In this document: positions 56,821-64,000 of the stretch, piece after piece
Layout of the letters: each line of letters starts with the position of its first letter
How positions within the stretch are numbered: position 1 is the first letter of the stretch
From: Struthio camelus
Taxonomy: Eukaryota > Chordata > Aves > Struthioniformes > Struthionidae
Reading direction: 5' to 3'
NCBI RefSeq assembly: GCF_040807025.1
Contig: NC_090953.1
Coordinates: forward strand, 619,501-683,500
DNA length: 64,000 nucleotides
Made by a program: the position numbers and the translations under genes
Notes under the pieces: model-generated
The model's database searches: none
Told to the model about the DNA's origin: nothing
The model's input: only the letters and a program-made list of their open reading frames with translations

Positions 56821-57299
56821 CTGAACCGTTTCCATAGGGTCTTATCTAGTGCAGTGCATTCGCCACCCGCCGGTGCCGAACTGGGACGTTTCATGGCCAG
56901 AGCAGCTGAAATTATTCCCTGACGCTCGGCTGAGATTGCTGCCATCTAAGCTGATTTCTGTGCTGCCTTTGTAGCGCCATGCATGTAGCAGAAGACAGCT
57001 GCCATGTTTCCCTTCAGCCAGCTTGCGTGGAGAACTAAAGCACCTCCTTCCTCTCACCTTTCCTTACAGCCGGGTTTCGGGGCCTCTTGTCATTCTCCTT
57101 GCTCACTTCCGGACTCTCTAATTTGGCCTCCTCCTCCACGAAGCACGGTGTCCCACGCTGGGCACAGACTCCAGCTGGGCTCAACGCATGCTCGGCGGGC
57201 TCGTGACCGTCCCGCCTTGCGTGCGACACGCCGAGGGCGGCACTTGCCCTTCGTGCAGCAGCCTTGTGCAGTGGCTTCCTTGAGGCAGAGGTGGTGATC

Positions 57300-58600
57300 C
57301 TCTTTGCAGCGCTGCTTTTGCTGGTGGTGTTATTCTTCAGTCTGTGTATCTGATTTCTCCTTCCTGAGACTAGCTCTTTGTACTTCTCTTTATTGTACTT
57401 CGTCTTGTTGATTTTGGACCATGTCTTCAATTTGTCGAGATCCTTTTGAATTCAGAGCTTGTCCTCCCCAGTGCCTCTGGCCCCTCCCAGTTTGATGTCA
57501 TCTGCAGTTTTTGTAAGTGTGTTCTCTACTCCATCGTTCAAGTCCTTAATGAATATATGGACTAGAAACAAGCCCAGGACAGACCCGTGGGAAGCGCCCA
57601 CCTCGTCTGACGCACAGCCGCCATTCTTTGGTGCAGTTTGTCAACCAGTTGTTTGGGTGCAGCCGAACCATCATGTGATGTTTTTGTGTCTGCAGTGCTA
57701 TTTGTTAGTTTGCTTATGAGAACATCACGTGGAAGAGTGTCAAAAGCCTCCCTGAGATCAAGATGTATGGTATTTACTGCTCTCCCTTCATTCACGAGGC
57801 CGGTTACCCTGCCACAGCAGGAAGTCAGGCTGGCGTTGACATGATTTCTTCTTGAAAAATCTACACCGACTATCTTTTATCACCGTATCATCCTCTGGGG
57901 CATGTGCATTGATTGTTTAATGATTTGTTCTAGTTCACGCTGGGAGCCAGGATGATACCATGTCCACAGGGATGATTCCCTGTGCCTTTTTTAAGAATGG
58001 GTTTCGTGCTCACCCTTCTCCAGCCCTTTGGGCCTTTCCTCCTCTGGGAGCTTTCTACCAGAGCCCTCATGGCTCCGCAAGGATCTTGGCTAACTTCTTG
58101 TCTGCTCTGGGTGGTTTCTCAGGCCACCCTGACCCAAACCAAATGCACCTCCATATCCTTTCACCTGGCTCTTCTCCGTGCTGGCCTTCTCCCTTTGTTA
58201 AAATTAGTTGTTAAATCTCTGGTGACAATGAACCTTTTCATATGAAGACTGGAGCAAAGAGGCTTTCTATGTGTCCTTGGTTATTTTACTCCCTTTTCTT
58301 GTTAAGTAACAGATCTTTATTCTCCTCTGTCTCCCCCTGTCTTCTACTACGTTTGTACAGCACATTGAATTCTTTTTCTTGTTGCTTTTTATGTCCCTTG
58401 CTAGTTGTAACTCATATCATACATTGGCCTTTTTGATTCTATCCCTACATGCTTGTGCTATTCCTTTATATTAATCTTGGATCATCTGCCCTTTGCTGCT
58501 TTCTTTTTGATTTTCTAGTACATAAAAAGCACCGGATCCAACTGCAATTGTCATATGCTACGCTTTCTCCCTTTCCTCTTCAAAATACCTCTTAAAACAG
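57300..58600 (-). mobile_element. CR1-family LINE, internal ORF2 reverse-transcriptase fragment
   Basis: On the - strand the sequence follows a CR1-type ORF2 in order. A lead-in comes first (58.6-57.9 kb), then VNEGRAVNTIHLDLREAFDT and LPRDVLISKL (about 57795-57700, the conserved LDF-KAFDTVPHD-L block). Next are VHIFIKDLNDGVENTLTK and ADDIKLGGA (about 57570-57480, the catalytic FADD box with F changed to T), then IQKDLDKLKTWSKINKTK (about 57445-57400). Internal deletion, frameshifts and stops make it inactive. The 3' end of the element is missing, so this is a decayed internal piece of about 1.3 kb. Confidence 0.75.
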
Positions 58601-59200
58601 CCTAAGAACGAGCTCATTCACAGATGCTAAAAAATATTTGTCAACAGGTGGTCACCATCCAGTGGTGGAGTTTCTAGAGGGGCTCACAGGGATTAGCTCT
58701 ATGTGTGATCCCCTTCTCTGTTTTGGTTGATGATCTAGAAGTAAATATGAAACGTTCACTGCTATGGCTTGAGGATAATCCAAAGGCTGGCAGCATGATA
58801 AATAGCAGTCGTCCCGCAGAGCAGCCCGGCTCGCTCAGCCCATTCAAAGGCGCTCCAATGTAAGCAGAAGGATGAGATACAGTGGAGAAGCATTGATCTG
58901 GGGCGGAGCACAGGCCACACATGCAGCGGAGGGGGCGGTGTCCGGGAAAGCAGGCACTGAAAAGCATCCAGGGTCAGAGGGGACCACCCCGTGGGACACT
59001 ATGGCAACCGGGGCTGACGGATCCCGGGACCTTTCCCTGGGGAGTGAGCTCAGTACAGAAAACTGCTGGCAGCTGAGGTGTCCTCCCATAAAAAGGTGTT
59101 CCCTGAAGGGCAGAGCTGTGGGGCACCAGCAGCGCCGGGTGGCAGGAGCGCTCAGCAGTCCGTGCGGTAGGTCAGCTGGACCTGTTGGGTCAGGACGCAA
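58601..59200. other. Spacer between the CR1 relic and the AP3S2 CpG island
   Basis: A short segment near 58730-58760 reads on the + strand like VDDLEVNMK and could be another non-LTR fragment, but the evidence is too thin for a call. The rest is GC-moderate without recognised features. Confidence 0.35.
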
Positions 59201-60155
59201 AGCGCCAGCTCCCAGTCCGTGCAGCCACAGCAGGCCGGGAGCAAAATCCAGCCCTTGCCGCGAGACACCCGGGCGTTCTGGCGGTGCCCAGGCCCCGGGC
59301 AGGGCGGCAGTCTGCGCAGGGGTGATGGCGGTGCACGTTGGCTCCCCCAGGCTCGCAAACACCACCACGCTTCCCTCGTAAATTCACCTGTTGTTTCGGA
59401 GCTCTGGTTGAAATGCGGCGCTGCGGCCGTGCCCGGGGCGGGCGCTGGGAGCTGGGGCGCTGCCTGGCTCCGTGTGCCGCGCCGGGGGCCTCAGGCGGGG
59501 AGGCCCGACGCCAGCGCTGCGCCTGTCTCCGCCGATGAAAGCGCATTGTAAGCGCGCAGCATCCACCCCTCAGCGGGGCGAGCCGCGCACAAAGGCTGCC
59601 CAGAACGAGCGGCTTGGCGCCCGCAGAATCGCATTCTTCCCGACAATGGGCTCCCCTCCCCCTGCCGGCCCGCAGCAGCTCCGATCCGTTTATCCCCGAA
59701 ACAATCTCAGCCCAGCTGCAGGCTGGGGGAGCGGCGGCTGCGGCGAGGGAGGGGGCAGAGCCCTGTGCTCCTTCCTCCACCTCGACCGGGGCGTCGCTCC
59801 CGGCTGCGCCGGGCCCAGTCCCCCGGTCTGGGTAAGGGCTGCTGCTCGCCGGCGGGCCGGGACAGCGGGCTCAGCCTCGCGGAGGAGGGCAGAGCCGTCG
59901 CCCGCCGCCGGAGGGGCAGGGAGGGCCACGACAGCCCCGCGCCGGGCTGTCTGCCGCTGCCCTCCGACCGGCGGAGGCGGCCCAGACCACGCTGCGGCCC
60001 CGGCAGAGCGGGGGCGACGAAGGCGGCCTCGGAGCCTGCGCGGGAGGCGAGCCCACCGCCGCCGCGGGGCGGGAAGGCCTCCCGGCCCGGGGCAGGGCGT
60101 CGCGCCGGAACACCGCGACCAGGCCGCCGCCGCCGCCTCGGCCGCCGTCCCGCCG

Positions 60156-60187
60156 TGACCCCTGACCTCCCCGGTGACCCCTGACCC
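60156..60187 (-). promoter_or_regulatory. Two DR1 nuclear-receptor-type elements in tandem
   Basis: On the + strand TGACCC-C-TGACCT (60156-60168) and TGACCC-C-TGACCC (60175-60187) are direct repeats of AGGTCA/GGGTCA half-sites with one-base spacing on the - strand. DR1 is the layout bound by PPAR-RXR, HNF4 and COUP-TF. The two elements are 19 bases apart, start to start. Confidence 0.55.
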
Positions 60188-60298
60188 CGCCCGCTGGCCC
60201 TTTCAGGGAGGGCGTGGCCTGGCCGGGAGGCCCCGCCCCCGCGCGCCCCGCTGCCCGCCGCGGCGTGGCCCCGCGCGGCTCCCGTCGCCGCGGCGCTC

Positions 60299-60316
60299 GC
60301 GCGCCCCCTAGCGGCG
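60299..60316 (-). promoter_or_regulatory. CTCF-like binding site
   Basis: GCGCGCCCCCTAGCGGCG matches the reverse form of the CTCF core (GCGCCCCCTRGTGGC) except at the position after the AG. It lies in the AP3S2 CpG island, where CTCF sites are common. The call is by motif only. Confidence 0.45.
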
Positions 60317-60896
60317 CAGGCGGGTGCCGCCATCGCGACGCTGCCTGTCGGGGCTCTGTCGCGACAGGCGACGGGAGCGGGGCCGGGCCGGGCCCGCGGG
60401 GGGCCTGGCCTTGCCGCGACGGGGCGGCGGCGCCCCGGCTGCTTCTTCCGGGGGAGGGGGGCGGAGGGCGAACCGGCCGCGGCGCTCCCGGGCCTCGCCG
60501 CGAGGACCGGACCGCACCGGACCGGACCGGGGGGCCGCCGGCCGCCGCGGCGGGGCTCTGCCCCGGGGTAGCGAGGCAGGGCCCGGTTCCCGCAGCCCCG
60601 ACGGCGGCCTGCCGCGGCCTGCGGTCCCGGGGGGGCCGGGCCCGGGCCGCCACGGAGCCCCTGGCGCGGGGCTGGCCTCGCTGCCCGGCCCCGAGCGGGG
60701 CCCAGAGCGCCGGGGCTGGCGGGGAGGCGGAGCTGGGCACCCGGGGCGGGCGGCCGGGCCCCGGCACCGCCCCGAGGTCGCGCCGCCTTTCCGGGGCGGG
60801 CGAGGGGCTTCCGCGGGGGCGGCCCGGTTCTGCTTCCGGCCCGGCCTCGGACCCGGCTCCGGCCCCAGCCCCGGCCCCGGCCCCTCCGCCGCCGGC

Positions 60897-61827
60897 ATGA
60901 TCAGCGCTATCCTGGTGTTCAACAACCACGGGAAGCCGCGGCTCGTCCGCTTCTACCAGCGCCTGGTGCGGGCCGGCCGCGGCGGGGCTGGGGGACCGGG
61001 ACCGGGCCCGTGTGGAGCCGGTCCGGGTTGGGGGGGGGGGACGGGCCCAACGTGGGGTGTGAGGGGGAGGCATGCTCGATGTGGGGCTGGCGGGGCTGGC
61101 CTAGTTCGGGTCTGAGGGGGTGCGGGCTGCAGTCGCCCCCCGGCTGGGCCCAGTGCAGGGCTTGCCGTGGCCCCGGGAAGGGTGCCCGTGGCTGGGGCGA
61201 TCGCTGCGTGTCCGTGGGGCTGAGGGGTCTTGCCCACGCTCGGCTGCAGGCACCGCTTCAGCCCAGCGCCCCAACCCAATCCCTCAGGATGTCCCACAGT
61301 CAGGTCATGGGGGCTGCCCTAGCGGCTGCTCCCGTGGTGCCAGGGCTGCAGGGAGCTGTGGCCTCCCCTTCGCTCCGAGAGCTGCCAGCTCACCGTGTCC
61401 CTCAGGCTCTGCTGGCCCCACAGCAGTGGGGGAGAGCAGGGGTGTGGGTGCTCTGTGCCTTCCCAGACGGCAGGCCCATGGGTCTTTGCTCTTGCCTCGC
61501 TGCAGGCAGAGGAAGTTCAGCAGCAAATTATCCGAGAGACTTTCCACCTGGTCCTCAAGCGGGATGACCACATCTGCAACTTCCTGGAGTGTGGCAGGTA
61601 ACCCTCACGCCCCTCGCTGCCTGGAGGGCAGCTGTGCCGCAGGTTCCCCTTGGCTGGGAGGAGCCGGGCTGTGTCCTCCCTCCTGCTGCTGGAGCCCTTC
61701 CTTGTGTCTCTGCAGCCTGTTTGGTGGCTCGGATTACAAGCTGATCTACCGCCACTATGCTACGCTGTACTTCGTCTTCTGTGTGGACTCCTCGGAGAGC
61801 GAGCTGGGCATTCTGGACCTCATCCAG
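60897..61827 (+). CDS. AP3S2: AP-3 complex subunit sigma-2, amino-terminal part (3 exons, gene continues off the right edge)
   Basis: This is the small sigma subunit of the AP-3 clathrin-associated adaptor, which sorts cargo from endosomes to lysosomes and related organelles; sigma subunits bind dileucine signals together with the large subunits. Exons in the window: 60897-60965, 61506-61597, 61716-61827, joining in frame for 91 codons. The start MISAILVFNNHGKPRLVRFY and the later GGSDYKLIYRHYATLYF and VDSSESELGILDLIQ are the longin-like fold of AP3S2; RLVRFYQR and LVLKRDD favour AP3S2 over AP3S1. The exon 1 donor is the weak GTGCGG, but phase and length fit only this site. Relative to human, residues 23-24 read LA instead of FP, and NFLEGGS reads NFLECGS. 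The next exon (VFVETLDKC in the family) is not found by 64000. Confidence 0.93.
60966..61715 (+). other. AP3S2: AP3S2 introns 1 and 2
   Basis: Intron 1 is 60966-61505 (GTGCGG...CGCTGCAG) and intron 2 is 61598-61715 (GTAACC...CTCTGCAG). Both are short and GC-rich. No other feature was seen. Confidence 0.85.
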
Positions 61828-64000
61828 GTTGGTCTCTCTGGAGTGAAGTTTGCTGCCAGAGGGAGGCCACAGTGAGCATGCACACAGTGGAGCCCACCCC
61901 GCACCAGGACAGCGGGTTGCTGTTTCTTCTCTGCCCTTGAGCTTTTGGCCGCTGCTGGGCGGAGACACTCCCCAGAGCAGCTGGATGTGCTGAGATGCAG
62001 ACGCTTGCTCTGCCAGCAGCAGGACAGTGTAGGTTGTGAGTCCCTCCTGCATATCCTGTTACAGACCCTCCCTTCCAGGCTGGTTGAAATGAGTGTGAAA
62101 GGGGCTAGACATCATGTTTCAAGAGCGTGTCCCTTGCCAGGGCCCTTGCTGAGCCCCTGCTGGGTGCAGTTGTGGACAGTGCAGGAGACATCCCTGAATC
62201 CAGGAGTCTGGAGGGGATGTCAATGTTAAAAGGGAAGGTATTAGAAGCGAGAGCCCCTGGAGAGCCTTGCATCAGCAGTATGCCACTGATGTGAGGTATC
62301 CTGTGCCCTCTGCGTGCTCCACCTTAGTAGTACCAGGAGCTCTGACAAAGTGCTTAGCCATGAGAGGCTGTTGGGTGCTTTCCTCTACTGCCAGAAGGTC
62401 CAGCCTTCTAAACCTTCCAGATGCATTTACATGTCTATAACAGCTTCCTGGGAGTGATTGAGAAACTGTTCTCTTGTGAGCTCAGACAGGGGAGGGTGTT
62501 GCTTGACATGTGTTAGCTGATACATAACTCAAAACTTGTCTGCAGGGAAACGCTGGGGAAAGTCTGAATAAACTTATTAAAAAGTGAATTTTTAAAAATT
62601 TTATTCAATCACTATGTGGGCTTCTAAAGGGACCTCTGCTAAATCCAATTAAAGGCACATGTGAGAGTGTCTGCATAGCAGTTTAATGCAGTTTAGTTAA
62701 TGTTAGAATTATGCCTTTGGTTACTTTTGATGAGTTTTGAGAGTATTCCTCTGCAGATCAGTCTCTGATTTTTTTTTTTTTTTTTTTTTTACAAGTTCCT
62801 CTTTCTTCCCTTTTAAGTTTGAAGCCACACCAGCACGTGACAGAGTTAATATTTTGTCCCATTGGAGCAGGCTTTTCCTTTTGGAGTCATCTTCCACACT
62901 CTTATCAAACTCTGGAAAGTAGCTCCATGGCAGTTACCATTTAAATCACCTTTTCTAGCTTTTTTTTTTTTTTCAAAGATCCTAAGCTAGAAATGAAGTT
63001 TTCCCAGCTGGGAATTGTCTGTGGAGAAGAGTTCCCAACTGTAGAGCGTTTCACGCTTGTCCTGTTCATGTGTCCTACTGTAACATATCCAACATCTCTC
63101 AGTTGTCCTTCCTGATTCCAAGAGGGCTCATGCCCTGCTCGGATCACCTGCTGTGATCATGTAGTTCCCATATTTCAACCCTTTCAAGCTGTTCTAGATG
63201 ACTGCAAGCCTGGCCCTTGTGGAAGAACACAATGACTAGCCATTGTCCCAGTCAGGGCCCTGTGACTGCAGTTTATCAGAACGTTGGCACCTGTTTTTTT
63301 CCCCCAGAACGGCCAAGTTCCGTGTTTCAGTGTGCTTTACCCTGTGCCAGGCTCTTTGGACTTGGGTTCAAACCACATCCTTGAAATTGGAGGTTCCGGT
63401 TGCCCTGGGTAGTACCAGGAACAACTGAAGACAATAGCAACTGGGTAGAAGTAACAGTTCAGAGGAAGCGTGACCCACTGCTGGAGGAGGAGCCCTCCGA
63501 GTTTGCTGGTATTACACCAGCTGTGCAGTCCGTTCACAGCAGGCTCAGCCAGGGCCAGGCTTATGTTCCAGCCACATGCCTCTTGCCAAGACAAACTTTC
63601 TCCTAGGGTCTGGAGCTGATGTGGGCTTTTTGATTTGGTTTCTGTGGTTTAGTGCGGGCTGGCACTAAGAGCGTGTCTGGTCGTCCCAGCACTATTGGGC
63701 AGTGCCTGTGCGGAAAGAGGCCTCCTTGTTTGGCTGCTCGCTGCGCGTATCCTGCTCGCAGCTCTGCCTAACCCCCTCAGCCTGCTCTGTGCACACCCCC
63801 AATCCTCCACACCACCCCTGGATGCTGCTCCTTTCCTGGAGCCAGGGTCCTGACCAGCTTCCTGGGGCTGAGCCTATGTGTGGTTGCCCTGGGAATAGGC
63901 ACTTCACTAGCACTGAAAGTAGGTGGGGTTTTGAAGAGGAATTTGTTCCTGTTCAGGGTAAAAGCCTGGGATGCAGTGAGCGATCTGACAGTTTTTGGCC
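61828..64000 (+). other. AP3S2: AP3S2 intron 3, running off the window
   Basis: The donor is GTTGGT after CATCCAG. The intron contains a run of 22 T (62769-62790), a run of 14 T (62960-62973) and an AATAAA at 62567-62572 that could act as an intronic polyadenylation signal. No further AP3S2 exon was recognised. Confidence 0.7.

Larger units (their letters stand above)
59200..60970 (+). promoter_or_regulatory. AP3S2: AP3S2 CpG island promoter and 5' UTR
   Basis: About 1.7 kb are extremely CpG-rich, with many GC boxes and no TATA box, leading into the AP3S2 start at 60897. Open frames on both strands are compositional. Recognisable sites include two DR1 elements (60156-60168, 60175-60187) and a CTCF-like sequence (60299-60316). 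Confidence 0.65.

Noticed and set aside
58660-58800. Second + strand LINE fragment (VDDLEVNMK-like)
   Set aside because: Only a short stretch is suggestive, with no adjoining reverse-transcriptase motifs, so it was left as an uncertain note.
59871-61073. 400-codon minus-strand frame antisense to AP3S2 exon 1
   Set aside because: High-GC frames stay open by chance because stop codons are AT-rich; the composition is Pro/Arg/Ala/Gly without domains, and the AP3S2 exon is on the other strand.

Overview
This is vertebrate nuclear DNA with spliced genes. Three protein-coding genes can be read with confidence from exon translations and splice sites: IDH2 (mitochondrial NADP isocitrate dehydrogenase, complete, + strand, 2845-7654), ZNF710 (11-finger C2H2 protein, complete coding part, - strand, 11039-17074, with a non-coding first exon near 53.65-53.85 kb), and AP3S2 (AP-3 adaptor sigma-2 subunit, + strand, first three coding exons from 60897, the rest beyond the right edge). 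The order and relative orientation match the human 15q26 block AP3S2-ARPIN-ZNF710-IDH2, read in reverse. The very compact IDH2 gene (11 coding exons in under 5 kb), the relics of CR1-type LINEs, the low density of other transposons and the GC-rich minisatellites beside CpG islands suggest a bird; a crocodilian or turtle cannot be excluded from this sequence alone.

Layout. 1-2620 is GC-rich flank made largely of tandem repeats (a 21-bp x4 repeat, a 32/33-bp minisatellite, and a pentamer array of GAGCT/GGGCY type). 2620-2850 is the IDH2 promoter and 5' UTR. IDH2 fills 2845 to about 7940 and carries a 19-bp minisatellite in intron 1. ZNF710 is convergent with it: its 3' UTR probably ends near 8110, less than 200 bp from the IDH2 3' end. 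Its coding exons lie at 11.0-17.1 kb, and its first intron runs about 36.5 kb to a CpG island at 53.2-54.9 kb. A second CpG island at 21.6-23.0 kb may be an alternative ZNF710 promoter. 55.0-60.9 kb is the spacer between ZNF710 and AP3S2. It holds a small CpG island (56.4-56.8 kb), a decayed CR1 reverse-transcriptase fragment (57.3-58.6 kb) and the large AP3S2 CpG island (59.2-60.95 kb), which contains two DR1 nuclear-receptor-like elements and a CTCF-like site.

The genes are unrelated in function (mitochondrial redox metabolism, transcriptional regulation, endosome-lysosome sorting) and share only a conserved neighbourhood. I found no CRISPR array, operon, tRNA, rRNA or wholly new gene system. 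The more interesting signals are regulatory or repeat-based: minisatellites next to several promoters, a TG microsatellite beside an IDH2 splice acceptor, a splice-created minimal uORF in ZNF710, possible extra first exons, and no visible ARPIN where synteny predicts it.
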